DNA from: Allolobophora icterica
Taxonomy: Eukaryota > Annelida > Clitellata > Crassiclitellata > Lumbricidae
Length of the DNA stretch: 64,000 nucleotides
Reading direction: 5' to 3'
NCBI GenBank assembly: GCA_963556255.1
Contig: OY744610.1
Location: 62,234,338-62,298,337 of the forward strand
Position numbers and translations under genes: made by a program. The notes beneath the pieces are model-generated. The model worked only from the letters and a program-made list of their open reading frames with translations. It was not told the DNA's origin and ran no database searches. Below, piece by piece: positions 1 to 10,989 of this stretch. Numbering within the stretch: the stretch's first letter is position 1; each line of letters opens with the position of its first letter.

Positions 1-1505
1 AGATTTTCATACATCCGAATATGAGAACTTAAAATTTAAAAACCGTTCTTATCGTCTACAGCCGTTACTCGTACGTTGCACAGCCAATATCATGGACGTA
101 ACTCTGCGTGTTGACGTCGCCATTTTGATCAATTTTCTCGACCGACACCAGTTATCAGTCCAGCAGTGTCACCTTATTAATAATAACCAATACTCCATTG
201 CAAGAAAATATAATTTTCAAAACGAAGAATTCCTTTAAGAAACATTTTAAAATATATGTAGACGAACTATCTCACCTTCTGAAAGTACAAATTTCTGTTA
301 ACCGAACGTTATCCTTTATATATATAAAGATCATGGGTGCATTCTGGAGTTGACCATTCATATCGCGAACATTCGCCTATTAGATAGCTATTTTCAAAAC
401 AGCAGATGTCATAACATAAGCGCAATGTCATTTATGGCTAGCAAATGAGAAAACACTTGAGTTAAATTAAAAGAAGAATACTGAATACATGTCTCGTTTC
501 GGACAGGATCGAAAATTCTGCAAACATCTTCTTTTCCATTTGTTCACTTGCCATCTGAATCAGAATATCACAATCCTTCGCATATTAAGTTTATCGTTCG
601 AATCGCGTAGTGAGCTGACCTAGATGCCCTGATAGTCAGCTATCCAAATATTTAAAACATTCTGTTTACTAAACTTCTTGCGCTTGAGAAAATAGTGCAC
701 ACGACACAAAGTATCGTTTTGATCACAACTCTACATGTAAAGATGTGTCATCTACCTCGTATCCCGTGATGTGTATTGTATATCGACTGACTGCTTTCTG
801 GGATTCTACGATGTCTCATTCCGGGCTTCGGAAATCAATCTGAATCGTATGTATTGCTTATGATTAGAGTCCCGCTATGGATTGAATTGTACTAGCCATC
901 TACATATTAGCGGCATGAACATCACAACTGTACTGTGGTAACATGGAAAAAATCTTATGACTGTGTTTTGTTATTTTTTAAGCAAAAACTATACCACATA
1001 AAGTTCAAAGTCAGATAAATCTGTGGACAACAACGTGACTTATTCAAATTGCTCTATAATTTAATGTTCAACAATCAATACAACACAATATTAAACGGTT
1101 TGATACGAAACTATCAAACTCGAAAGTTTATGCTAACAATACTCTTACAGATAATAGTGTTGCAATTCGTTTGCGACATCAACAATACAATTCAAATGAA
1201 TCGGATGTCAGTCTAACCCTTAATGGCATTGAGTTTCTTCAACAGGGGTTCTCTCACCGTGTCAATCGCACCACCCACAAGGAAATACGTTTCGTTAATC
1301 TACAATAAATACACGTTTCCAGATCAATCCACGAATCAACGTTCTACAAGCACTTTTATGTGTGTGGAAGTGCAAGTTTAACTGCAGTGGAAATGTCGGC
1401 AGAAATTCAAGGAAGGAAACTCATCTCACTGTAGAGATAGAGAGCACAAATGCGTGATACAAAATTTAAAAAAACACAAAGCTTGATTTCAATATATATC
1501 ATTCA
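1..1505. other. AT-rich stretch, nothing recognised
   Basis: About 1.5 kb of AT-rich sequence without a convincing exon, RNA gene, tandem repeat or transposon end on either strand. If the vWA gene call downstream is right, this is the 3' flank of a minus-strand gene. Confidence 0.5.
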
Positions 1506-1511
1506 TTTATT
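1506..1511 (-). promoter_or_regulatory. candidate polyadenylation signal of the vWA gene
   Basis: AATAAA on the minus strand lies 9 nt beyond the TAA stop of the predicted last vWA exon. The position suits a very short 3' UTR, but AATAAA is common in AT-rich DNA, so the support is only positional. Confidence 0.3.
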
Positions 1512-1520
1512 TTAGAAATT

Positions 1521-1569
1521 TTAACTAGCCGCAATTCCAGCGCTAGTCTTAATGAGGCTATGAATGTTA
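1521..1569 (-). CDS. vWA C-terminal piece, predicted last exon (C2)
   Basis: Read on the minus strand, a pyrimidine-rich tract ending TTCTTAG is followed by an open segment coding NIHSLIKTSAGIAAS and a TAA stop at 1523-1521. The pattern 'SVLSNIHSLIK' resembles the last helix of a vWA domain. The same acceptor and coding segment occur again at 4135-4188, which argues for real exon duplication. The phase (one base before the first full codon) does not match the phase-0 end of the C-half exons at 2540 and 7309, so a small intermediate exon is needed or the piece is degenerate. Gene identity beyond 'vWA-containing' cannot be given. Confidence 0.5.
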
Positions 1570-1844
1570 CTAAGAACAGAAGCTTCATCAACAAGCAGAA
1601 TAGAGCACAGAACACCAGGAGAGTCACCACAGGGTATACCCACGCAAACACGTGGAGCACAGAACATTCGCAGTTGCCAGCATCAACTTAATCAGGTCTG
1701 ATTATACCCTGACATGGAGATGCTGGCCAGAAGACGACTTGCAAGTAAATCGATATTTGCGTCAATTGTTTGTGAAGTATAACAATATTTGTGATGGAGT
1801 TTCTGAAAGTTTTTATAATCTGATTTTTATAGCACCGTTATCAT

Positions 1845-2280
1845 TAGGGCTGTAATTATGTATATATATAGCCTATATAGCTGTGCCGAATAGGTGATTC
1901 TCACTATTCGGCCGAATACGAATAATTGGACCAACTATTCGACCGAATACGAATACGAATAGTGTACAAAATAGGTCTACCGACAACATTCAAAAATACC
2001 TTAACGTTCATTCACTGTACACAAGGAATGAGACTACTGACACTGCGATACCGCGGTCCAGGCAGTAGGCAACGCCTGACTGCAACCACAGCATATATTG
2101 TGTTAATAAGAGAGTTACTTCAGTTCACTCGCTATAGCAGCCGCATATGAAGAAACAGATGTCGCGCGACCAATATTGTATTCGGTGCGACCGCTACTAC
2201 ACGGCCGAATACCAAAATAGCTATTTGGCCAACTATTCGGCCCCGAAGCGAATACGAAGCGAATGTTCGGTACAGCCCTA
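1845..2280. mobile_element. hAT-like MITE (TAGGGCTGTA ends)
   Basis: The 436-bp element starts TAGGGCTGTA and ends TACAGCCCTA. It is flanked by near-identical 8-bp direct repeats, GTTATCAT at 1837-1844 and GTTTTCAT at 2281-2288, the duplication size expected for hAT transposons. The interior carries several copies of the palindromic motif ATTCGGCCGAAT near both ends, typical of subterminal transposase-binding repeats. There is no transposase ORF, so it is nonautonomous. Confidence 0.75.
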
Positions 2281-2539
2281 GTTTTCATGACGCCAAAAGA
2301 ATTAATTTACTTTTCGACTTCATTAGGCACAAAAAAGTGATGACATTCTTGGTGCTTCCCAGCTGTTAGATTACCTAGTCTTTCCATCTGACTTATTTTC
2401 TACTTTCTTCGTTCTTTCATTATCTTTTTCCTCACTAAGAGAACCAATGAATGTACAGTCATAAATATTTCGGGAGTTGAGGATGAACCCATAATCTCCT
2501 TCCTCAAATGCGAGCCGTAATATTCATTGCACGTCTTAC

Positions 2540-2843
2540 CTCTTTGGGGGGAGTTGCGAAGTTTTGGGCAATGTGGTCGTTGCACCCTGGCATCATGCAT
2601 ACTGCGCACACTGTAATTCCCTTCGCATAAAGTGCAGCGGACGAGGCTTGAGCATTTTCGTCATTAACAATCGGATCACTATCCGTAAGGAACAAGGCTA
2701 AATTTCTGACGTCCGGTCTGTCCCCAATTGTTGTGTTGAAGACTCCTTCGACGACGGCCCTCACGCGACCATTTGCTTGCAGCGTACCACCAGGAAACGG
2801 GACGCTGTCAATGGCTGCCAACAGCGAAGTCTTATCTGTGTGT
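2540..2843 (-). CDS. vWA C-half exon (B2)
   Basis: This 304-nt exon is read on the minus strand between acceptor TTTTCTGTAG and donor GTAAGACG. It codes 'LLAAIDSVPFPGG' through 'FATPPKE'. The vWA core strand reads LALFLTDSD, in which the usual TDG of the third MIDAS loop is TDS. It is homologous to the exon at 7309-7612: same 304-nt length, same phase (2 in, 0 out), same donor context, and similar flanking intron sequence. Its phase joins that of the MIDAS-half exon at 4258-4450, restoring a Gly codon across the junction. Known: vWA domains mediate metal-dependent adhesion, often in secreted matrix proteins. Inferred: exons A and B2 make one domain of about 165 residues. Confidence 0.72.
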
Positions 2844-2879
2844 CTACAGAAAACACGACCAAACAACAGGAGATATTGA

Positions 2880-3640
2880 TACATAGCAGAAACACGAAAA
2901 CAACGGAATTATTCACCGAAATTATTCACATTTTTGCACACATACATACACAAAGGCATAATAAAGGAACCGATTGGCTGACCCCTCACCTCGAAGGATT
3001 TATTCTAGCAGGAAGGAAAAGAAGAAGATACACACATGCATACTGTTATGAATGGCGCAATGAATAGGACACAGCATGTATATGCTGTACGCATTCTGTA
3101 CATTTGGGGTGAAAGCCGACCTCATAAAATGTTCTGTGTTTAACTTTTGCTCGGACTGGATTTTGATCGTTAGTCTGCGGGATCGTTTGAAGCCAGTTGT
3201 TGTTTTATTTGCCAATGTGGACGAGCAGTTGGTTCTTATGTTACAAGCGTTTTCGTTTGGTTTTGATTGGTCTCCGTTCCCGGTTGTTTGTGGGAGACGT
3301 GCTTCTCTTTCCGAATGTCGACCTCGTCTTCTTACTTAAGACTCTGGAATTGTGTCTCGTTTGTAAATAGCTCAAGAGTTAAAACCGTAGTTCATCTTAA
3401 AGTTGGTCTTCTGTACTAATACATGTTTGAAAACATCTTGCAGGAATATATTACATATACACACGAAAACATACATGCATAGTTACGTATGTACCGGTAC
3501 ATTGCAACATGCATGCTGGCCCTCCACGGCTTGGTCTTGGGATGGTAACAACGAACATGTCCGGATCCAAGAACACTGTTCAATCGATGTTTTTGTCTTT
3601 TGAATGTCACTTTCACTTACAGCTTACGCATTTCAAACTT
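2880..3640. other. intron-like sequence of the vWA gene
   Basis: The first ~90 bp are similar to the region just upstream of the other vWA C-half exon (near 7620-7740). They include a shared GTGAATAA/GTGAGTAA motif and a TGTATGTGTGCAAAA stretch, so intron sequence was duplicated with the exon. Nothing else is recognisable up to 3.64 kb. Confidence 0.45.
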
Positions 3641-3930
3641 TTAAGAACCAACTCAACTCGAATGAACTCCATAAGTCATTTTGTCCTAGGAAGAATGAAC
3701 TCCATAAGTCATTTGGTCCTAGGAAAAATGACTCCCCATTCAATTTGTCCTGGGAAGAATGAACTCCACAACTCATTTGGTCCTTGGAATAATTAACTCC
3801 CCATTCAATTTGTCCTCGGAAGAATGAACTCCACAAGTCATTATTTTGGTCCCAGGAAGAAACAACTCCCTCGTTAAATTTGTCAAAGGAAGAATCAACT
3901 CCACCAGGCAATTGGTCCGACCTCAAACGA
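3640..3930. repeat. ~33-bp minisatellite
   Basis: About eight imperfect tandem copies of a 31-39-bp unit built on 'AAGAATGAACTCCATAAGTC' followed by 'ATTTGGTCCTAGG'. It lies inside the presumed intron of the vWA gene. The short open frames across it are repeat translations, not genes. Confidence 0.85.
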
Positions 3931-4134
3931 AAACACTCCCTGAGTGTTTATTCGCAGGGTGTAGTGCTTTTGTCCTAGTATCAATTAACTATCCAGTCAT
4001 TATATCAATCAATCAATCAATCGTGCATTTCAGATCGTTATGAGAATACAAAGTCGAACAACAACAACAACATAGCAAATAGGTAATGATTCAAAATGCT
4101 TTGATCCTGTACGAAAGCACCTTAAAGCATATAC

Positions 4135-4188
4135 CTCATACACGTTGCCGCAAATCCAGCGCTACTCTTAAAGAGGCTATGAATGTTA
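4135..4188 (-). pseudogene. second copy of the vWA C-terminal piece (C1)
   Basis: Minus strand: acceptor TTCTGTTCTTAG, then coding SVLSNIHSLFKSSAGFAATC, then a possible donor (GTATAT). It is nearly identical to the predicted last exon at 1521-1569, but it has no stop and ends in a Cys, as many vWA domains do. It sits only ~70 nt after the MIDAS-half exon and before the next C-half exon, an order that cannot be a simple A-B-C tandem. It may be a remnant left when a B exon between 4258 and 4188 was deleted. Confidence 0.45.
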
Positions 4189-4257
4189 CTAAGAACAGAA
4201 GGCCCTTTATACATACATATATTGGTCAAAACTAATCATCAGCCATGTTCAGCCTAC

Positions 4258-4450
4258 CCGTTCAAGTTCCACTCCGCCTGAGCGTAATCACCGAACGTGA
4301 CTAAAGCGACTTTTGTATCGTCCGGTCCAATTGTCCAGGTGTAGACTATATCACGGATGAACTGAAGAATGGCTTTCCAGGCTGGACACGGTTCCGGGGA
4401 ACCACAGATAGAACTAGAACCGTCGACGACGAAGGCAACATCCAGATTTC
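4258..4450 (-). CDS. vWA MIDAS-half exon (A)
   Basis: This 193-nt exon on the minus strand lies between acceptor TTCGTGCAG and donor GTAGGC. It codes 'NLDVAFVVDGSSSICG' (the MIDAS DxSxS motif appears as DGSSS), then a Cys-flanked insert, then 'FIRDIVYTWTIGPDDTKVALVTFGDYAQAEWNLN'-type sequence typical of the first half of vWA domains in matrilin/collagen-like proteins. It ends in phase 2, matching the phase-2 start of both C-half exons (2843 and 7612). A Cys pair after the MIDAS is unusual but seen in some invertebrate vWA proteins. No signal peptide or gene start is visible here. Confidence 0.75.
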
Positions 4451-4499
4451 CTGCACGAACTAATGAACTGAATTCAATGAGAGACACCATTAAACCTTT

Positions 4500-5560
4500 C
4501 AAAGCGCATTAATGATTAGGCCTAACGTCGTTCTGGGAAATTCGATGCTTTACAAAGCTACTACAGGGTCTAAAATACTCAGAAATGTCAAATGCACTCT
4601 CTTCCTCGATCTCTCAGATTGTATGAACTTGGACTGCTGAGTAAAATTTCAGGTATGAGAAGGAAATCGTGTGTAGTTGGCTTGAACCAATCTCCAGAAA
4701 TGCACAATGCACATTGTACACTCCAGGGAAGTTAACCGCATACTTTGTCAGAAAGAGAATTTAGTTTAATAATAACTCAACTGGACATGATTGGAATATA
4801 AGAGTGAGATTAGTATGCAATTGATGGGAACTGCTGAAGTGTCTGCTGTTGTCTATCATGCTAAACTCGAACCCCTAGTCCGAGGTTTAAATCTCCGATA
4901 GGACATGGAGATGAACTTAACGGATGATGATTACACTCAATGCTGTAGTCGGGAGCGCCTCTGAGTAGTAGTAGACTTCAAGAGGCGCTGTCAATGCGAA
5001 GAACGGACGGCGAAGGAGAGGATGGGCCGTCTTACATCAGATATCGGACGGCGAAGGAGAGGCAGAAATCGATGCGAGGTATACATACCACGTGCCAATC
5101 TGTAGGAAATGAATCACATGGTATTATAGGCGGCCTCTACAGAAGTTATACGATTGCTCTTCTCTTCTTTATCTTTGTTATCTACTTCTTTTTCTTCTTT
5201 TATCGTTCTTATTGTTCTTACTTTTCCTCCTCCACCACCTCCTATTGTACTTCTACTTCATAATTTGTGCCTCTCCTTCTTTATTTTGTTTTCTTCCTCT
5301 TTTTCTTATTCTAGTAATTTCCATTTTCTCACTGCTCTTATTTTGGAATAATTTTCTGTTTATTCTTTTTTATTATCAGTTCAAATATTTCAAAAACATA
5401 CCTGTGCTCGCTCCGGTTAGGGCTATCAGCAAGAGTTGTGCAAGCATTGTGCGGCTGTCACGTAGTCAAGATCTTGAAGTGAACTCTCAGCGATTGAGAA
5501 TCAAGTCTGCAGTTGGTGAACATCTCAAAGATGTGGCCAAAGTTTCATACAATTTTTATG
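4500..5560. other. non-coding; small duplication and pyrimidine-rich tract
   Basis: No gene seen. An 18-20-bp segment (GGACGGCGAAGGAGAGG) is repeated at about 5005 and 5047. 5150-5380 is a TTC/TCT-rich low-complexity tract whose open frames are artefacts. Confidence 0.5.
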
Positions 5561-5565
5561 CTATA

Positions 5566-5712
5566 CACTTCTGATCTTCATGCTAACATGTTATCTTTCA
5601 ACCATCTCCCCGCACCGGAAACACATTTCAATCATAGTGTTCTTCTGCCGGTATAATTACATTGTATTCAGAGACTTTTGACGTAGATAGATGGTTGGTG
5701 CGTGGACATTTG
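5566..5712 (-). mobile_element. SINE-like repeat, truncated copy
   Basis: About 145 bp are closely similar to 6463-6606 (shared 'CTAACATGTTATC', 'CCCCGCACCGGAAACACATT' and following bases). Both copies have the same orientation and lie on either side of a LINE fragment. This copy lacks the B-box segment seen in the longer one. Confidence 0.6.
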
Positions 5713-5839
5713 ACATTTAGCCAATAGGAAGTGAACCGTAATAGTCGAAACAGCCGGCGCCATTCATCATCTGGTTTGATGCCCAAATGCACCCCTCCCC
5801 GATTTAAACGTCGCCAACATGAAGTTACCATCACAGTTT

Positions 5840-6360
5840 TCTATCTTAAAATAATATTCGTTTATTGATTCAAACTGACGGTTACATGATATATTAATCA
5901 CCTTGTCACCTTGTGCTGTCAACTCCTGGAGCTCTAGCGATCGTCATGACAAACATTCTCCATTGCTTCCTATTCGAAGTCAGGTCCCTTAGTTCTTCCA
6001 AATTCATGCCAGTTACATCGTGAATCTCATCCATCCATTTCTTCCTTGGTCGACCCCGTCTTTTTTCCCCTCACCACAAGCCAACATCATTTCCTTTTCT
6101 AGCCCATCAGATCGCATAACATGACCAAAGAATCCTAGCTTCGATCTTGTCGCCCTTTGTTTTAATGACTCTTCATTCTCGACACCAATCTCCACTCGTA
6201 TTGATTCGTTCGTCCTTTTCTCTGTCCATGATATTCTCAACATCTTTCTCCATATCCACATTTCACATGCGTTGACCTTTTTCTCCATGTTCTTTGTTAT
6301 TGTCCACGACTCACAACCATAATAACAGACAATAACAAGTCAAAAATAACTGTAAGGCAG
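5840..6360 (-). mobile_element. LINE C-terminal fragment (RTE/CR1-type tail domain)
   Basis: Minus-strand ORF 6288-6013 codes 'MWIWRKMLRISWTEKRTNES' followed by 'LGFFGHVMRSDGLEKEMM' and 'GVDQGRNGWM'. This is the conserved region after the reverse transcriptase in many non-LTR retrotransposons (consensus W-x-RKmLRISWtekrTNE... FGHVmR... GRpr-RWmD). The sequence continues past the ORF end and is repeated, slightly diverged, at 45420-45645. No RT core remains, so this is a 5'-truncated dead copy. Confidence 0.75.
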
Positions 6361-6394
6361 CCTGCAAGGCGCCCCTTTGTCCTACTGCTCATTT

Positions 6395-6606
6395 TACCGT
6401 CGCCATCTAGGGTATGGAAGGCTGAGTCTACTTTCTGGGGCTAGCGGGAATCGAAATCGCGTCCTTCTGATCTCCATGCTAACATGTTATCATTCAACCT
6501 TCTCCCCGCACCGGAAACACATTTCAGTCATAGTGTTCTTCTGCCCGTGCACTTACATTATATTCAGAGACTTTAGACAGAGATGGATGGCAGGTGCGTG
6601 GACACG
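6395..6606 (-). mobile_element. tRNA-derived SINE candidate
   Basis: On the minus strand the segment contains GGTTGAATGATAACATGTTAGC (A-box-like) and about 40 nt later GCGATTTCGATTCCCGC (B-box-like, compare GGTTCGANTCC). This is tRNA-like promoter architecture. The part at 6463-6606 is shared with 5566-5712. Tail and exact ends are not clear. Confidence 0.5.
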
Positions 6607-6609
6607 CTA

Positions 6610-6900
6610 GGTGTCCCTAGAGAATTTAAGGAAACAGAGCTTTTCAATTGAAAATAGTTTGCGGTTTGAAAATCGATCGGGCTGTATTGATTAGTCGAGC
6701 GACGCCTGGTCGACTTCGGACGCTTTTGTGTACAGCGTATTTTGTGTGTCGTATGGAGCATAGCAGAAGACCTGTAACGTCTTCGTCATGATATTTAATA
6801 GCTATCATTAGGTCCTTATATTTGTCCATCAGTGTTGAGCTTTTATTATCATCATTTTCATCACTTTGATAGTGGAATTCTTTTTCCGATTGTTCCCACC
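6610..6900. other. nothing recognised
   Basis: Short AT-rich linker between the SINE-like repeat and the palindrome cluster. No coding or repeat feature seen. Confidence 0.4.
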
Positions 6901-7008
6901 CAGCCTCGTCAAGCGAGGCTGCTACTTAGCCTTCGGCAGGCGAGCGAATAACCGCTCGCCCGTACCTTTGTTAGGCGAGCGACCAAGGAGGGCGATCGAT
7001 CGATCGCC
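6901..7008. repeat. cluster of three perfect palindromes
   Basis: Within 108 bp lie CAGCCTCG-TCAAG-CGAGGCTG (8-bp stem, 6901-6921), GGCGAGCG-AATAAC-CGCTCGCC (8-bp stem, 6939-6960) and the 18-bp uninterrupted palindrome GGCGATCGATCGATCGCC (6991-7008). The segment is GC-rich against an AT-rich background. Confidence 0.85.
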
Positions 7009-7308
7009 TCACATGAGAATCTATGGCCCCAGAGAACATCAATAAGCTCAGTGCTCCTGTATTCAGCCGTCCGGATCGACCATGATTGCGCTCCTCAGTC
7101 TTGGTGGAGGTGCTCGTCCCGTGCTTCGGTAGAACGATGTGTACGTATGACATAGGCGCCGACTTTTGCTTTTGTCTCTGGGTGCCACTGGGTGCATGGG
7201 TCCTCCCTCCATTTCCATACTCCCCCCCCCTTAGGTAGGTGCGTTTTGGCGGATTTTCGGAGAGAGAAAAGTGTTTTATTGAAAGGTAATGTTCATTGTA
7301 CGTCTTAC

Positions 7309-7612
7309 CTCTTTGGGGGGAGAAGCGAAGCTTTTGGCAAAACTCTCTGTGCACCCTGAACTCTGTATGCAAACTACGAAGATTTTAATTCCATTCGCTT
7401 CAAATTCGGTCATCGCAATATTTAACTCAGCAGTTGTGTAGAAAGCACCATCCGAAATCAGCACGGCTATAGTGTCGACGGGCAGTCTTGTGTCCCCAAC
7501 TGCTGTAGTGTAGAGCCCATGGACGATGACCGTCGAAAGACTCATTGTCTCCAGCTCACCCCCAGGGAACGGAACGCCGTCAATGGCTGCGAACAGCTCG
7601 TCTCCGTGTAGA
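7309..7612 (-). CDS. vWA C-half exon (B1)
   Basis: This 304-nt exon on the minus strand lies between acceptor GTTTTCAG and donor GTAAGACG. It codes 'LHGDELFAAIDGVPFPGGEL', an IAVLISDGAF strand (the D of the third MIDAS loop is kept), 'GIKIFVVCIQSSGC' and 'SFASPPKE'. It is homologous to the exon at 2540-2843, with equal length, identical splice phases and shared intron flanks. No partner MIDAS-half exon was found between here and about 8.5 kb, where transposons begin. It would be the upstream vWA domain of a multi-vWA protein, or an isolated duplicate. Confidence 0.72.
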
Positions 7613-7879
7613 CTGAAAACACGACCAAACACAAGATACGGATACATTGCAGAAAGACGCCCGGCCTGTACATTCACTCTAACGAAAACACCGAAATTAC
7701 TCACCGAACTTATTCACACTTTTGCACACATACATAGGCCTACTCTTATGAATGGAGTAAAGTATGGGAACGGAGATGCATATATTACCTCTTAGTTCCT
7801 CGTGCCTGTAGCCTAATTGTAACTTCTAATGTTGGGATAATATTTAGATTTTAGAATTTTGAACTTTTAATATCAGTTG

Positions 7880-8130
7880 TTTGCACCTATGCTGTTGGTG
7901 TCAGGACTTATCTGGCTCAATCTAGATCTTTTGCTTCCATTGGCCCTGCTCTTTAGAATGAGCTTCCTCCGTTCGTTCGTTCTTCTATTCTCTCAGGTAA
8001 CGTCTCTTCCTCTTGTACCTTGCTTAAAACTTGCTTTTTCTCTCGGGGTCTCTCGCACTGGCAGCGCTTTGAATGGCCCTCCCGCTAGAAGCGCTTTATT
8101 TAATATCCGAATACAATACAATACAGTATC
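7880..8130 (+). mobile_element. CR1/L2-like LINE 3' end
   Basis: A degenerate reading similar to the CR1/L2 C-terminus (the 'SLWNeLP...R' region and 'LKTcFF') is followed by 'GCGCTTTATTTAATATCCGAATACAATACAATAC', a typical short-repeat LINE tail. 5'-truncated, frameshifted. Confidence 0.6.
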
Positions 8131-8517
8131 ACATAACAAATAGTATACTTTAGCACTCAAGTCAAGTGTAGTGCAAAAACAATGCTACTGAACAACAGCA
8201 TTTTCATTGTATTTCGCCAGCAACTACTTCCGACAGATGGATAGAATATTAAAATATTCTGCAGACTGCAACAGTGTTATAGATACGCTGTGCTACAAGT
8301 AACTTTCAACAAGTTTAGTGTAAAATTTGTGCATGATGGCTTCAGCGTAACAGTTTAATTCTCATACGCCCGTAATTATTCCTTCTCAACAAAGAGTCGT
8401 TCTCGCTTTTTGTTTTGTGTCTGGTGGTCATGGCAGAAAATCCGAACTCGCATGCATGTTGGTAGGCATAACCGTAGTCGAGGATATTCCTGTTCGACCA
8501 ATATCCAAAACGAGTCC
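8130..8517. other. nothing recognised
   Basis: AT-rich spacer between the LINE tail and the inverted-arm element. Confidence 0.4.
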
Positions 8518-8999
8518 AATAGTCGGGTCAATATATGATTCGACCCCAAAAAAATTGCAAGAAAACGTTTTATGTTGATTTTCGGGTGCATTTGGTCTGG
8601 AAATGAACATACTAAAAGTTTACCAAAATCGGACCACGGGAAAAGGTCAAATTTTGGCGCCAAAAAAGATGGCCGCCAATGAGGAATGACTGACTCAAAT
8701 GTACACAACTTGCTTAAATTAACAGAAGCAAATCATGTAACAATTTGCTAACAGGTGTTTCTAGACTAATTTGACCCTGCTGAAAACGAAAATCGCGGTT
8801 AGCAAGCTGGATTTTTAGCGGTTGCATGGAAAAACAAGATGGCGGACAAAATGGTGGCCAAATATCTTAGAATGGCTGTAAGTAAGGTCATGTATGCGAT
8901 GCAAGCATGATTTTAGAGTCTAAATTAACATTTTCGGGGTCAAGGAATGCAATGGAACTAAAGACACATATGTAGCACTGCCAAACAACAAAGTGGCAG

Positions 9000-10945
9000 A
9001 ATTACTATCCAGAGGGGCTCTTAGCACAGAAGCCCCGGGGGAAAAGAAATGTCTTTAGGGAACGTGAGACCGATGAGGGCCTGGTTGAGCAACATAAAAA
9101 CAACCCAAAACGTCTTTGGTCCTCAATCTTCGGCCCATTGGGACAGGATACGCGCTCAGTGGGTCCTCCTACCTTTTCTGCTGAGGATTTTCTCTAGATG
9201 ATGACATGGAAGATTGCTGATCTTCGAGCGAAGACTTGATGCCCCTCCACCGCAATTCTCCCACACGGATGACACCTTTGAAGGATTCCTTCAATCCTTG
9301 AAACGGAACTTTGTCAAATAATTGAATCATCAAACAAAAATCATGCGAACTGGACCCTCTTCCCCCATTTTTGGTGAACATTTTAAACGATTTACCTCCA
9401 TTTCTAGTTTATATATTTTTAACAGGTCGCTTTCTGAGGGTTACCTACCTGCTTCCCAAAAACGGGCTATTGTTTTCCCGACCCTGAAAAAGCAATACCT
9501 TGACCTAAATGCCTGTCAAAATTACCGGCCCATATCCCATCTTTCTTTCCCCTGAGGGGCCTGGTTGAAAGACTAGTTTCTCTCCAGCTACTCCCCTACT
9601 TTGAGCAAGCTGGGCGTTTGCCGACCGCCCAATCTGGCTTCAGGGGCCACCAGGGGCCACCATACCACCGAAACTGCTCTCTTATCCCTTCTGTCAGATC
9701 TTTATATAGCTATTGATCTCGATCTCTCTCTCTCCTGGCGCTTTTGATGTCTCATCTGACTTTGACATGGTTGACCATGAGATCCTCCTTCAGCGACTGG
9801 AGCTGTCCTGTGGCCTATCTGGTGTTCCTCTTCTTAGGTTTAAATCATACCTCTCTGACCGCTCACAGCTGGTTGTCTTTGGTGAAACCAGGACTCAGTG
9901 GACAGAGGTGGAAGTTGGTGTTCCCAGGGCTCGCTGCTCGGTCCCATTCTATACATCCTCTACACTGCTGATATCCCGTCTCTATTTACCAAACATGGGG
10001 CAAATGGCCATCTTTATGCAGATGATGCTCAGGCTTTTGTACATGGTCCGTCAACTGATCAACTCTCTCTCGTTCGCTCCATTGACCATATTGTCTCTGA
10101 CTTTCACTACTGGATGTCGACTAACCGTCTCTGCCTCAACACTGCTAAGACTCAGTTGATCTGGTTTAGTACTAAGCAGCAGCTTGCTACACTCAACTTT
10201 CCATTGCTGATTGAGAAATTCCATGCTTACACCTACTCTTCCATTGTCCGCGACTTGGGCGTCACAATTGACTCCTCCCTCACGTTCACAGAGCATATCT
10301 CCAATATGACTCGCTCCTGCTTCTTTTAACTGAGGCGTCTCAGGGACATCGGACACTCGGTCTCACCTTCTGTCTTTACCCCCGTGGTTCACGCATTTGT
10401 CTGCTCACGCTTGGACTACTGCAACTCGCTCCTCATGAATCTCCCTAAGCAGCGTCTCTCCCCTTCAATCTGTTCTAAATGCTTCCGCTAGGCTCATCCC
10501 TCGACTCTCCCGCTTTGCCCATATCTCTACTTATATGCTTGATGTCCTGCACTGGCTCCCTATTAACGCGCGCATCCGTTATAAAATCCTCCTCCTTGTC
10601 TTTAAATTTCAGCTGGGTACTTTCCAGAAATCTCTTCCACTATGTGTCAAAACCGCTCTCTGCATCTCCTTCTCGCTCACTGCGCTCTGTGAATAGGCTT
10701 GGTCTTTTTGTTCTCTGGGCTAAAACTGCCTTGGCCGAGCACCTTGCGTTTGCTGTAGTGGGTCCCACGATCTGAAATGACCTTCGCTCGCTGCTCAGGG
10801 CAACACTAATGACTGGTTTTCCTCATCGGTCTCGCGTTCTCTAAAGGCATTTCTGTTTCCCCAAGGCTTCTGTGCTAAGAGTGCCTCTGGATAGTTATCT
10901 ATTCTGCGAGGAACGTTTTATAAATTTCTAGACACAATACAATAC
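9000..10945 (+). mobile_element. CR1/L2-like LINE, degenerate, nested
   Basis: Frameshifted remnants of a non-LTR reverse transcriptase can be followed in order: 'NACQNYRPISHLSF' near 9510-9555, a motif-A-like 'DFDMVDHEILLQRL' near 9755-9800, 'GSLLGPILYILYTADIP' then HLYADDAQAFVHG with the catalytic YADD (about 9915-10050), 'LNTAKTQLIWFS', 'SRLDYCNSLL', and a C-terminal LQ/APRL-like region. The 3' end reads 'GCGAGGAACGTTTTATAAATTTC' and then an ACAATACAATACAATT tail at ~10930-10950. At least four frame breaks make it inactive. It sits between the two arms of the inverted-arm element and is therefore probably younger than it. Confidence 0.85.
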
Positions 10946-10989
10946 AATTCTTCCTTGGTATTCTTTGACCAACAAAACACTACTCCAGA

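Noticed and set aside
3633..3926. Repetitive ORF over the 33-bp minisatellite
   Set aside because: Unit length varies (31-39 bp), and there is no splice or start context.
5154..5574. Ser/Leu/Phe-rich possible membrane protein
   Set aside because: Pyrimidine-rich low-complexity DNA gives hydrophobic translation; no start context or homologous segment.
8376..8708. Small ORF repeated at 11775-11963 as a conserved gene
   Set aside because: The two are the same sequence in opposite arms of an inverted element; conservation reflects arm identity, not coding.
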